A DNA stretch of 64,000 nt from assembly GCA_964612145.1 (NCBI GenBank), contig CAZTBP010000011.1, forward strand, positions 1 to 64,000, written 5' to 3'. Below the pieces are notes generated by a model. The model worked only from the letters and a program-made list of their open reading frames with translations, was not told the DNA's origin and did no database searches. The stretch is from JAGNLV01 sp964612145. Its GTDB lineage: Bacteria; Zixibacteria; MSB-5A5; GN15; FEB-12. This document shows, one piece after another, positions 8,251 through 17,412 of the stretch. Positions within the stretch are counted from its first letter, which is position 1, and every line of letters starts with the position of its first letter. Made by a program: the position numbers and the translations under genes.

Positions 8251-9630
8251 TTACTCCAGGACGGTGCGAATTGAATGAGTGACGGCGGGCAAGTCGGATT
8301 CGTCGATGACCTTGAGATCGAGCATAAAGCGGTCATTCTCGATACGGCCGATAATGGGCAGGTCCTGCTTGAGAAACTGCTTCATAAGGTGATTGGCGTT
8401 GAAGTCTTCATAGAAGAAGATACCCACCGACGGGATCGCGGCCTCCGGTAAAGCACCGCCGCCGACAAAGGCTTTGGTTGCCTCGACAGCGAGCCCTGCC
8501 GGGTTGCCGAGGTCGGCGATGATCTTTTTGCCGCGCTTATAAAGTTCGGCCTCGGGCAGATTGAGGATCTGCCAGAGTTTTATTTGAGTGAGGTGCTCGC
8601 CGGCGAGGTAAATCGAGAACAGGTGTTCAAGCATCGAGAAGACGATCTTGTCGGCCCGCATAGTGCGAAACAGGGGGTTTTTTTTGATCTTCCCGACGTA
8701 GTCGGCCCTGCCGACAATGAGGCCGGCCTGCACACCGCCAAGAAGTTTGTCACCGGAGAAGCTGGTCACGGCGGCGCCGGTACGTACTGACTGCTGAACG
8801 GTCGGCTCGGAGTAGCCGAGGACTGGCTTGGTGTCAACAAAGACGCCCGAGCCCAGATCGTTCATGACGGGGATGTCAAACTCTTTGCCCAGTTTGACCA
8901 GGTCACGCAATGGGACTTCCTCGGTAAAGCCGGCCTGAATGAAGTTGCTCTTATGCACTTTGAGGATGAGGCCGGTTTTCCGGGGATCGATGTTATCGCG
9001 GTAATCGGCGATAGTGGAGATGTTGGTGGTGCCGATTTCGCGCAGTTTGCCGCCGGATTTGCGGAGAATGTCCGGGATGCGAAAACCGCCGCCGATCTGG
9101 ACCATCTCGCCACGCGAGAGGAGCACTTCCTTGCGATTGGCGAGCGTGTTGAGTACCAGGAAAAGTCCGGCGGCGCAGTTGTTGACGACGGTGGCGGCCT
9201 CGGAGCCGGCCAGCAGGGCCAGGTATCGTTCGCAGGCGACGCCGCGTCCGCCGCGCTTGCCGGTTTTCAGGTCGAATTCGGTATTGCCGTAGCCGGTCAC
9301 GGTCTTCTTGACGGCATCGAAGAGTTCAACCGGCAGGGGTGCCCGACCGAGGTTGGTGTGGACAACGATACCGGTGGCATTGATTACGCGGGTCGTGGTT
9401 TGCCGCTGAAAGACGCGCAGTGCATCGGTGATCGTATGGTGGAGATGGTCGAGCGTGACGGTCTCCCCTTTTTTCTGGAAGCGCACTTTGAGATCGGCGA
9501 CAACCTGCTTGACGGTCTCGGCCGCTATCGGTCGCGGAACGGACGCGACGGCATCGGCTAACTGTGGATCCTGCAGGAGTTCTTCGACGGATGGAAAGTC
9601 ACGCAGAGATGTGAGAGGTTTTTTTGTCAT
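8251..9630 (-). CDS. selA: L-seryl-tRNA(Sec) selenium transferase SelA
   Basis: SelA converts Ser-tRNA-Sec to Sec-tRNA-Sec using selenophosphate and pyridoxal phosphate. The family blocks are present: INATGIVVHTNLGRAPL, CERYLALLAGSEAATVVNNCAAG, HKSNFIQAGF, NDLGSG, and the cofactor lysine in SFSGDKLLGG. With the ATG start at 9630 the protein is 459 residues and that lysine is residue 295. An upstream GTG at 9645 would add five residues and seems less likely. Neither start has a good Shine-Dalgarno site. It heads the selA-selB-amidohydrolase operon. Confidence 0.97.
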   Translation of the reverse strand: MTKKPLTSLRDFPSVEELLQDPQLADAVASVPRPIAAETVKQVVADLKVRFQKKGETVTLDHLHHTITDALRVFQRQTTTRVINATGIVVHTNLGRAPLPVELFDAVKKTVTGYGNTEFDLKTGKRGGRGVACERYLALLAGSEAATVVNNCAAGLFLVLNTLANRKEVLLSRGEMVQIGGGFRIPDILRKSGGKLREIGTTNISTIADYRDNIDPRKTGLILKVHKSNFIQAGFTEEVPLRDLVKLGKEFDIPVMNDLGSGVFVDTKPVLGYSEPTVQQSVRTGAAVTSFSGDKLLGGVQAGLIVGRADYVGKIKKNPLFRTMRADKIVFSMLEHLFSIYLAGEHLTQIKLWQILNLPEAELYKRGKKIIADLGNPAGLAVEATKAFVGGGALPEAAIPSVGIFFYEDFNANHLMKQFLKQDLPIIGRIENDRFMLDLKVIDESDLPAVTHSIRTVLE

Positions 9631-9677
9631 AATCACGCATGTCACAGAGTAGTCGGCCTAATTGCCGACACGGGTGC

Positions 9678-9706
9678 AATAATCGGGAAACAAGCCGGCA
9701 AGTCAA
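9678..9706 (-). promoter_or_regulatory. Candidate promoter for the selA-selB operon
   Basis: TTGACT (9701-9706) is followed after 17 bases by ATTATT (9678-9683) on the minus strand. The leader would then contain a 6-base-pair hairpin at 9652-9669 (GTCGGC / GCCGAC), 22 bases before the ATG. This would let selAB be read independently of sprA. The -10 match is only moderate. Confidence 0.4.
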
Positions 9707-9718
9707 CGGAAAACTGGA

Positions 9719-12700
9719 TTAGAAGCGGATCTCCATCCAGATGGAGACTTCGCGCAGGTGTGTCCGGCGGTCGTTGCTGTTGCTGTCTTTCCAGCGCATT
9801 GAGAGTCCGCCGCGAATGGACTGCGAGAAGGTGTAAGAGATATCCGGTTGGATGGAGGTCTCGTCTTTCTCGGTCGATGATATCACGTTGCCAAAGGCGT
9901 CGCGAGTTTCATTAATACTATTGTTGTACTTGAAGTCCATCGAGATGTTGACCTGCGACTGGAATTTCACGCGTCCAAACAGGGGCAATTTGATTCCGCT
10001 GGGAGCGGCGAATGAATATGATGCGGAGGCACCGAATGATTTGCGGACACTTTCTGATTCGGACTGGAAATCGCCGGTGGTTCGGTTGAATTCTTCGGAG
10101 TTCTCCTGACTGCGGGCGAAGGAACTGGTCAGCTGGAGTTTTCGAAAGAGTTTAAAGTTCAGTGCGATGACCGGATTCTGCTGAATAGTGGTCGATTTGG
10201 AGGTCACGAAACCGCCGCGCAGGTCCTCGGTCTCGCGGGTTGAGCGACTGTACCCGGTGCGAGGTGAGAAGACGTCGATAAACTTATTGACGATCCCTTT
10301 GATCAGTGGCAGGGTCTTAAAGGGCGTGATACGCACGCTCAATTCCGGCCAACTGGTCGAAGTCGACTGGTAGAGGTTTCCCCGCTTGATAAGATCGCGA
10401 GAGATATTGCGGCGGAACTTGATGTCGGTTTGCAGTCCGCCGAGCAGACTGAATCCGCTGCCCAAATCGTAGGTGACGGACTCACCGGCGTCCGGGTTCC
10501 GTGAACCGTCGACAGTCTCGATATCGGGTGTTCGTGAGAAACCAAACCGGTATTGGGCTCGTGGCCGGCCGGTCATGCCGGGGACGGAATAGCGGAAGGA
10601 TTCGCTGTAGCCATAGCTGGGTGACTGGATCCACCCGGTGAGAAAGCGAAGCACGGCCAGGGGTGGGTCGTAGAACGGTCGGCCGTCGTCCTCGCTGGAT
10701 TCATCCGGTTTCTGCCCCCGGGTTCCACTACGGCTGCCGCCTCGGAATCCTCCCCGGAAGCGGCGTTCTCCTCCCCCACTCCCTCTGCCGCCGAGTAAAC
10801 CAATATGGTCAAATGTTCCGGAGACACCCCAGCTGTTGCTCATGGTGGAGCGACGTGTTTGATTTGCGCGCTCCCAGTCATCGCTGTAGCTGGAGGAATA
10901 GGACAGGTCGGTGGCCAGCCAGCTAAAGAACCTGGGATCGTATTTGGCACTAAATGACTGACCGTAATGTGTTTCGAGACCAAGTTTGAGGTTGCCGAGG
11001 TCGAGGTTGACACTTTCGGCGTCGCTGAGATCGCGCCGCGTGTCGAACCTGAGCGAGATCGAGAGATTCTGGAACAGGTCGTAGGCAAAGTCCATGCGAG
11101 CGTCGAGGTTTCGTTTGAATGAGGAACGCCGGTTACCGTCGACATCATCGCTGATGGTCAGGGTGCGATCGAAGGAGCCGGTGAGACGCCAGGTACGCGG
11201 GTAGAGCGACAGGCGCGATTCTGAGGCTTTTTTCGCGATGGGGATCCACTTAGTCCAGAAGAAGATCGGGACCGTGGGTACTTCCTTGAGACCAAAATTA
11301 AATCCGGATCGGATATTGTACCCTTCGCTCAGGCCGTACGGGGTGCGCGGGGACTGATTCAGCGAGCGCCGGTACGAGAACGATGTATTGTCCAGGCGGT
11401 TCAGCAGCAGGCTGAACAGCGGGTTTTTGCCCGGTCGGTCAAAGGAGGCTGAGACCGAGAAGTTGCGCGATTCACTTATACTTTGTTCTTCGATGCGCAG
11501 AGAATCGGGCAGGACGATATCAGAACCGGTGCGCAGCAGCGGCGTCTGGGTGTTTTTCGAGTATGACATCTGAACGGGCACGCGGGCATTCCACGAGCGG
11601 GGCAGGAATCGGTCCATGTTGAGCGAAAGGCCGTAGGAATATCTTGTATCGGTTCTTCCGGAACCGAGGTTCTGGTCAGAGCCGCCACGGGTGGAGCTGG
11701 ACAGGCCGCGGAAGTAGGGGTCCTGGCTCTGGTACGAGAAGTTATAAGTACCGAGATCGGCGATGTTGCCGTTGGCGGTGAACCGGGCGGCGGTTCCGAC
11801 ATCGCGACGAACATCGGTAACGCGTAGTTCATCGATCCACACGAAGCCGGTCGGTCTGGCCCCGGTTTGTGAGATATTGCGAACGCCGGCCGCAAAATAC
11901 TTGATTTCGTTTAGACTGGGGTCGCCCGTGACTCGCAGGGAACCGGCGGTTGTATCGACCTCGGACCACTGGCGCGGCTCGCGATCTCTTTGCGCGGCGT
12001 TTTTGAGGGCCGTGATTTCATCAAACAGGATGGCGATATGGTTGTCGGGGTGCCATCCGTCCCGAAGTACGCGGCTTTGCTCGTAGAAGTTGAGGCTGTC
12101 ACGTCCGAGGCGGAAGTAGAACTCGACATCACCCTCATATTCTCCCAGGGCGCCGTAAACGTACATTTCAAGTTCACGGTATCCGGAGTATGTGTCGACG
12201 GTGAGGATACTCTTACGGGCGAAGGCGGTGTCGCGGCTGTCCAGGTTTTTAAATTCCATTGAGAGGCCGCGCTGCACCTCTCTTACGCCCGTGGTCGGAT
12301 CTTCGTATGCATCGACGTCAGGAGGGGCCTCAAAGGTACCGTCGTCCTCGCCCACGGACGCCACTACGAACTTTGTGCTGTCGGTGTCTCCGCTGCCTGC
12401 TCTGTCGCCGTAGATGACCGTATCGCGCCAGTTGGACTGGACAAAGTACCAGTCGGCGATTTCGATCGTGTCAGGTGTTGTCTGGTTAGGTCTTTCCTCG
12501 AACCAAATTCTGATATGTTGAATGCCTGTGCCGGACCACCGGGGGGTCAGGGTCGCGTCACTTTCATCATCGATAATGACAGCATCCAGCAGGGAACTGT
12601 CGCGAATCGGGATGCGGTATGTGTACCAGGCGGGCTTATCGATCTCCGCGCTTTCTTTCTTGGTGGAGTCGAGTCTGAACGCAGGGTTCGCACTGCCGAA

Positions 12701-15700
12701 GTCAATCTCGTAACTGAAGTAGCCGTTTTGGTCCTGAAAGGTCCTACCGTAGGTTTCCTCGTCGGGCTCGGCGTAGTTTTCGAAATCGACGTAATTGCCT
12801 TCGGTACCGTTGAGCCATTCGTAGTAGGTACCGTTGGCGGCGTCGAAGAGGGTGTCGTTGGCGCTGTTCTCGTCTCCACAGAGACTGGACGGAAGCGGGC
12901 ATGCACCGGCGCCGTCGAAGTACCAGTTGTCGCCGTTTGGGTCCGGGTTGTAAACCGGATGGTAGAACGGTTCATCGGGGTCTGCCAGACCGTCCAGGCC
13001 GACATCGTCCTCGATCGGAAAGTCACCGCCCTGGGTTGTTTCGAAAGAGGCGGCACCGTCACCATTGATATCTTCGGAGATTCGGCCGAAATCGAGGTGC
13101 ATAATTCCAGAGTTTGCGCGCACACGGATTTCAAGGACCTGGACCCGTTCGGCATCGATTCGGGCCGAGTAGCCGCGCATCATACCGGCCCATGATTCCG
13201 GGTCGGTGTCATCGGTGATTTCCGGTACCGGTATGGTATCGCCCGGAGCATCGGGATTCTCCTGCCAGGACCAGGTGGTGTCTTCAGTTCTTGGTCGGAA
13301 TACGAGCCGGAGGGGCCGTATGGTCGATTGTCCGACCTCGGTCTGATCATCGGTCAAATTGTAGACGTCCTCTATCCGGAGCAGTTCCACCGGGTTGTGC
13401 CAGAGAAGTTTGGAACGCTTATCGAGATGGCCAGCGTGAGAGCTTGGCGGCTTGGACGAAATCTGCCAGTTGGTGCGATTGACGCCCAAGCCGGTTTGTT
13501 CGGCCGAGGCTTCAAAGTCGTCGATATAGGCGGCGCCGTCGACATTCGGGTTCGGGTGCGACTGGGCCAGTTCGCCGGCGAGGCGGAGGTTTGACGGCGA
13601 TTCGGTCTGGACGATCGGGAGGGCATTGGCCAGCTTTGTCAGGAAGTTGGGCTGGAGGGACCAGGCGGCATCTACATCGAACACAAACGCTTTGGCTGTT
13701 TCCTGGCCGACTCGCGGCTTACGATCCTGTGCTTTGTCGGATTTGTAGAGTACGGTCGAGCCGATCTGCAAATCGCGGGACACTTCGTATTCGGCGCGGA
13801 AGCCAAAAAGGGTCTTCTTCTGGATAGCCAGGAAGGGAGCATATTCAAAGTCAATATCGATATCGGCATTGGGGTCCTGGGCGCGGTCTGAAAGCAGGGT
13901 GATGCGGCCGAAGTCGTAGTCGATACGGTAGTCCGTACCGCGTTGCAGCAGCGCGCCATTGGCGGTGACCCGTTCGGAGCCTTCGATGATATTGGGCCGG
14001 CCCAGCCGGATTTCGTTGGTCCGCGACTTGCTGAACTGCTTCATGAAGTATTTGCTGGCCTCGGTCTGGGCGGTTGAGGATTCGTAAAAATAGATGCCGG
14101 GGACTTTGACAACAAGCGTGTCCGTCACAGTGCCGTTATCGAATTGGTAGGTCGTATCAGAGGCAAAGGGTAGTCGGTGTGGGAAAATGATCAGTCCCCA
14201 ATCCGGCCTGAAGACTGCCTGTAAGTCGTCGAGCTTGCCATCGGGCACGCGCCGTTCGTTCTGGTTGATCTGGTCCAGTCCGAGAATTTCGATGAAATTC
14301 TGGGTGCCGGCGGCGCTTTCCTGATATTCTTTTGGCGAGGTGGATTGTTCGGTTCCGATATCGCCCTTGTAGATCTTAATGTCGATGTCATCAATGGTGA
14401 TGCCTTTGGGAATGTCATAGATGTTACGCCACATGAGATCCCAGGTTTGATACGCCGGTAGTGCAACACTCGAGTAGATCAGCTTGAGGATTTTGGGATC
14501 GGCGGGTGAGCCGTTGGAGTTAGTGCCGATAGTGTCGACGCTCCCGTCGCCCCGCTCGATAACCATGTAGACGCCGATAGCGAGGTCACGCTGGCTGTTG
14601 TTGAAGACGATGTAGTGCGAGTTGGAATCGGGATAGCTATAGTAGTCGAACTGATCGTCTTCAATCGGTTCCACGCCCTGTTCGGGATTGGTGAACTCGA
14701 GCTTCTCGGTAGTGAACGAATCGGGGAAGGCGGGGTTGACAAAGAGCCTGGCGAACGCGGCGTTGCCCGGGCGGTCCTGCTGGGACCGGGTGAGTTCCTT
14801 GAACACAAACAGCTGCGTTATTTCGTCACCTACTTGTGTTTCGCCGGGGCGCACGAGGTCAAAGATCCGGCGGTCGACGTATTCGTAGTCGCGGACAATG
14901 CGGGCGCTCTCCTCCCCGCTCGGGGTGATACTGGTGCGTTCGGACGAGCCTTTTTCCTGCGAGGCAATACCAGTGAGATAGAGTGGTCCGAGCTGGGCCT
15001 CAGCCTTGACGCCAAACAGGCCGTTGATCCGGGACGAGTAACCGACGAACTGGGTGTTGGGGAGGCTGAGGTTGGTGTTGCCGGCCTCGACAGCTTTGAG
15101 GACATCGTCATCGTCGCCCTTGTAGCGGATCTGGATTCGGTTGGCCAGGGGGATATCGGTGTGGCTGTCCTGGTTAACTTTGACGGTGATTTTCGATCCG
15201 ATGGTGCCGGTAATATCGAACTGGTACTGCTGTTCCATGGTGAGCGACGGGAATTTGCTCTGTTCGACGATGGGCGAAGCGGCGTCGTCGGTCCACTGCG
15301 ATCGCCCGGAGAACATGATTTTGCGATAGCCGCTGACGGTCAGCCCGGCGCCGCCCTCGCCAAAAATCTTGTCAAGTCGCTTGGGCAGGTCGACGCTGAC
15401 CCCCAGGCCACCGCGACTTCGGCCCTCGTCGGCGGCCCGAAGGGTGCCGACGGCGAGATCGTCAAAGCTTTCCCTGACAAATTTCTTCCGTCGGTATTCA
15501 CTGTAGGCCAGGGCGTCGACACCTCTCGGCAGGAGCGTGTATTTTTTTGATCCTCGACGGTAGTAGGTCGTTTCGAAGCGGAAAGTGCTTTCTTCGTAGT
15601 TGCTCGCAACGAGAGTTGGGCTGAGTTTCAGTTGTCGGGAAAGGCGTGGGGCGTTTGGCTGAGCGAGGGCGACGGACAGTTTGTCAGAGGGCTCCTTGTA

Positions 15701-15871
15701 GGGGGATACCCACGATCTCGGGGCTCGCGAGGACAGGTCCATAGTCAAACCTGACGCGGCCCGAGTTGAATCGCTCGGTGCGATTACCAGGATGAGACAA
15801 ACCAGCGCACAAAAATGGCACAATGTTGAGAGCGATTTCACAGCCACTCTGGTGTAATTAGGTATAATCAA
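9719..15871 (-). CDS. sprA: SprA/Sov, T9SS outer-membrane translocon
   Basis: SprA is the very large beta-barrel through which T9SS cargo crosses the outer membrane. This 2050-residue protein has an export signal (hydrophobic stretch at about 17-32), many amphipathic strand pairs, and the diagnostic YIDDFEASAEQTGLGVNRTNW block near residue 785. It ends in a strand with terminal F (SIWMEIRF), as barrels do. It is somewhat shorter than well-studied Bacteroidota SprA proteins (about 2400). A Gly/Arg-rich insert lies near residues 1692-1722. The first start is TTG at 15871; GTG codons at 15847 and 15841 also leave an intact signal, and no Shine-Dalgarno site decides. It lies 36 bases after murB, away from the other T9SS genes. 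Confidence 0.93.
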   Translation of the reverse strand: MIIPNYTRVAVKSLSTLCHFCALVCLILVIAPSDSTRAASGLTMDLSSRAPRSWVSPYKEPSDKLSVALAQPNAPRLSRQLKLSPTLVASNYEESTFRFETTYYRRGSKKYTLLPRGVDALAYSEYRRKKFVRESFDDLAVGTLRAADEGRSRGGLGVSVDLPKRLDKIFGEGGAGLTVSGYRKIMFSGRSQWTDDAASPIVEQSKFPSLTMEQQYQFDITGTIGSKITVKVNQDSHTDIPLANRIQIRYKGDDDDVLKAVEAGNTNLSLPNTQFVGYSSRINGLFGVKAEAQLGPLYLTGIASQEKGSSERTSITPSGEESARIVRDYEYVDRRIFDLVRPGETQVGDEITQLFVFKELTRSQQDRPGNAAFARLFVNPAFPDSFTTEKLEFTNPEQGVEPIEDDQFDYYSYPDSNSHYIVFNNSQRDLAIGVYMVIERGDGSVDTIGTNSNGSPADPKILKLIYSSVALPAYQTWDLMWRNIYDIPKGITIDDIDIKIYKGDIGTEQSTSPKEYQESAAGTQNFIEILGLDQINQNERRVPDGKLDDLQAVFRPDWGLIIFPHRLPFASDTTYQFDNGTVTDTLVVKVPGIYFYESSTAQTEASKYFMKQFSKSRTNEIRLGRPNIIEGSERVTANGALLQRGTDYRIDYDFGRITLLSDRAQDPNADIDIDFEYAPFLAIQKKTLFGFRAEYEVSRDLQIGSTVLYKSDKAQDRKPRVGQETAKAFVFDVDAAWSLQPNFLTKLANALPIVQTESPSNLRLAGELAQSHPNPNVDGAAYIDDFEASAEQTGLGVNRTNWQISSKPPSSHAGHLDKRSKLLWHNPVELLRIEDVYNLTDDQTEVGQSTIRPLRLVFRPRTEDTTWSWQENPDAPGDTIPVPEITDDTDPESWAGMMRGYSARIDAERVQVLEIRVRANSGIMHLDFGRISEDINGDGAASFETTQGGDFPIEDDVGLDGLADPDEPFYHPVYNPDPNGDNWYFDGAGACPLPSSLCGDENSANDTLFDAANGTYYEWLNGTEGNYVDFENYAEPDEETYGRTFQDQNGYFSYEIDFGSANPAFRLDSTKKESAEIDKPAWYTYRIPIRDSSLLDAVIIDDESDATLTPRWSGTGIQHIRIWFEERPNQTTPDTIEIADWYFVQSNWRDTVIYGDRAGSGDTDSTKFVVASVGEDDGTFEAPPDVDAYEDPTTGVREVQRGLSMEFKNLDSRDTAFARKSILTVDTYSGYRELEMYVYGALGEYEGDVEFYFRLGRDSLNFYEQSRVLRDGWHPDNHIAILFDEITALKNAAQRDREPRQWSEVDTTAGSLRVTGDPSLNEIKYFAAGVRNISQTGARPTGFVWIDELRVTDVRRDVGTAARFTANGNIADLGTYNFSYQSQDPYFRGLSSSTRGGSDQNLGSGRTDTRYSYGLSLNMDRFLPRSWNARVPVQMSYSKNTQTPLLRTGSDIVLPDSLRIEEQSISESRNFSVSASFDRPGKNPLFSLLLNRLDNTSFSYRRSLNQSPRTPYGLSEGYNIRSGFNFGLKEVPTVPIFFWTKWIPIAKKASESRLSLYPRTWRLTGSFDRTLTISDDVDGNRRSSFKRNLDARMDFAYDLFQNLSISLRFDTRRDLSDAESVNLDLGNLKLGLETHYGQSFSAKYDPRFFSWLATDLSYSSSYSDDWERANQTRRSTMSNSWGVSGTFDHIGLLGGRGSGGGERRFRGGFRGGSRSGTRGQKPDESSEDDGRPFYDPPLAVLRFLTGWIQSPSYGYSESFRYSVPGMTGRPRAQYRFGFSRTPDIETVDGSRNPDAGESVTYDLGSGFSLLGGLQTDIKFRRNISRDLIKRGNLYQSTSTSWPELSVRITPFKTLPLIKGIVNKFIDVFSPRTGYSRSTRETEDLRGGFVTSKSTTIQQNPVIALNFKLFRKLQLTSSFARSQENSEEFNRTTGDFQSESESVRKSFGASASYSFAAPSGIKLPLFGRVKFQSQVNISMDFKYNNSINETRDAFGNVISSTEKDETSIQPDISYTFSQSIRGGLSMRWKDSNSNDRRTHLREVSIWMEIRF
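10707..10796 (-). repeat. Gly/Arg-rich (RGG-like) insert inside sprA
   Basis: This stretch encodes GGRGSGGGERRFRGGFRGGS followed by more Gly, Arg and Ser and then an acidic DESSEDD run. It is low complexity, in frame, and flanked by normal barrel strands, so it should be a surface or periplasmic loop. Confidence 0.8.
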
Positions 15872-15907
15872 GTCGTTAGTAATTAATCGATAGTTTTCCT
15901 CCTAAGT

Positions 15908-16858
15908 TTAGAATTCGCCAATCTTTATGACTTCTTCTTCGAGTTCGATATCGAATTTTTCTTTCACCAGCTTGCGCATCTTTTCGCCGAGTGCGCAGAT
16001 ATCGGCGGAGGTGGCGCTGCCGGTGTTGACAACTATGTTGGCGTGGCGCTCAAATACCTTTGCGCCACCGACTTGCAGGTCTTTCGCTCCTGACTCCTCA
16101 AGCAGTTTACCGGCCGGCAATTTGCCGTAGGGCTGTGAATCATCCGGGATGTTTTTAAAGAAACATCCGGCGGTCAGTTGCTCGGGGTGTTTAGTTACCC
16201 GGAGCGCGAGTGTTTCCTCGATTCGGTTGGCGATTTCCTTACGGTCACCTGGTTCGAGCTTAAGTCGTGCGCTGACAATGATATCGCCCGACTTCTTGAG
16301 GTACGAATCCCGGTAGCCGAACCGGCAGTAGTCGGCGTTGACTTGCATGATTTCGCCCTCGGGACTGATCAGGGTGACGTCGGTGATAATGTCACCGATT
16401 TCACCGCCAAAAGCGCCGGCGTTGCCGTAGATTGCGCCGCCGACAGTCCCCCATATACCGACTGCAAATTCGAGGCCGGTTAGGGAATTTTCCTCGGCAA
16501 ATTGGACCAGACCCATGAGGTCGACGCCTGCGCCGCAATTGATCGTTGTCTTGTCAATGATCTTGAGGCCCTGAATGTCGATCTTGACAATCAGGCCGTC
16601 GAATCCCTTATCCGATATCAGCAGGTTTGAGCCGCCGCCGATCAAAAAATAATCCAGCCCAAGTTTTCTTGCCTCGCGGATGGCCCGGGCGGCCTGTTCG
16701 GCTGAGCACGCCTGGAGAAACCATCTCGCCGGTCCACCGGTCCGGAAACTGGTGAAGGGCGCCAGCGGTTTATCAAACTCAAGATCCTCGCCGAACGCCT
16801 TGGTGAGCGTCTCCCTGGACGGGCGGGACTGAGACGGCCGTTTCTCCGTCGATTTCAT
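15908..16858 (-). CDS. murB: UDP-N-acetylenolpyruvoylglucosamine reductase MurB
   Basis: MurB makes UDP-MurNAc for peptidoglycan by NADPH-dependent reduction using FAD. The sequence shows the FAD-binding IGGGSNLL motif, TSFRTGGPARWF before it, and FAVGIWGTVGGAIYGNAGAFG in the centre. The proton-donor position is a cysteine in AGCFFKNIP, the Cys variant common outside E. coli, and the C-terminus ends in LEEEVIKIG. The short form without the extra Tyr loop indicates a type II enzyme. I chose ATG at 16858 (316 aa) over the adjacent TTG. It is cytosolic and lies 36 bases upstream of sprA on the same strand, probably co-transcribed with it. Confidence 0.95.
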   Translation of the reverse strand: MKSTEKRPSQSRPSRETLTKAFGEDLEFDKPLAPFTSFRTGGPARWFLQACSAEQAARAIREARKLGLDYFLIGGGSNLLISDKGFDGLIVKIDIQGLKIIDKTTINCGAGVDLMGLVQFAEENSLTGLEFAVGIWGTVGGAIYGNAGAFGGEIGDIITDVTLISPEGEIMQVNADYCRFGYRDSYLKKSGDIIVSARLKLEPGDRKEIANRIEETLALRVTKHPEQLTAGCFFKNIPDDSQPYGKLPAGKLLEESGAKDLQVGGAKVFERHANIVVNTGSATSADICALGEKMRKLVKEKFDIELEEEVIKIGEF

Positions 16859-16902
16859 CAATTTAATATACCCGTAAATCGCTTTAAAATCAAGGCCTAA
16901 CA

Positions 16903-16916
16903 GCCCCTCAGGGGGC
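16903..16916 (-). terminator. Short GC hairpin between the DUF1844 gene and murB
   Basis: GCCCC-TCAG-GGGGC forms a 5-base-pair GC stem in the 120-base gap between the DUF1844 gene and murB. It is followed on the minus strand by GTTAGGCCTTGATTTTAAAG, which is only partly T-rich. It may attenuate read-through from recG-DUF1844. Confidence 0.35.
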
Positions 16917-16978
16917 TTGGTAACGAATGCTGCCTCAATTGGTTATACACTGTTTTGAGCGGTGGTCGCCGGGAAAAA

Positions 16979-17368
16979 TCACTGCTTTTGGTCGGTACCT
17001 GATTCGGACTCAGTCGGTTTCTCTGATCCGGATTCGGTCTCGCTCTTTTCAGCCGGCTTTTCGTCGCCGGAATCAGCTTCTTCTTCTTTGGGTTGACTAT
17101 CGCCCTTTTTACTTTCATCGACATAATTGAGCCGCAATTCATACAATGCGTGCTCGAGCATGTTCTTTTCATCGTCGGTCAGGTTGCCCTGAGTCTTTTC
17201 CTGGATCATGCCGAGCATGTCGATGGTGTTTTTTGCCATAGCGAGGTCGCGTTCTACCTTGCCGGAAAACGGTGACGCGACCTTACCAAGCTGCTGCCAG
17301 GCGGCGGCCTGGAACGACATTACCAACTGCATGAAATGCGGATTGGGCTGGTTTGCCGAATCAGACAT
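16979..17368 (-). CDS. DUF1844 domain protein
   Basis: This is a 129-residue cytosolic protein. Residues 8-80 match the DUF1844 pattern: HFMQLVMSFQAAAWQQLGK, then a helix with KNTIDMLGMIQEKTQGNL and DDEKNMLEHALYELRLNYV. The last 45 residues are a disordered tail of Glu, Ser, Lys and Asp. DUF1844 proteins are small helical proteins widespread in GC-rich and FCB bacteria; their function is not known. The ATG is preceded by GGAGAT. It lies 44 bases after recG, probably in one transcript. Confidence 0.85.
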   Translation of the reverse strand: MSDSANQPNPHFMQLVMSFQAAAWQQLGKVASPFSGKVERDLAMAKNTIDMLGMIQEKTQGNLTDDEKNMLEHALYELRLNYVDESKKGDSQPKEEEADSGDEKPAEKSETESGSEKPTESESGTDQKQ

Positions 17369-17412
17369 AGTCGATCTCCATCTGTGTGAACGCTCCTGGT
17401 CGTGCGTTTCAT

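Noticed and set aside
9652..9669. Intrinsic terminator for sprA
   Set aside because: The hairpin has only six pairs and no T-run, and it lies within the predicted selA leader.
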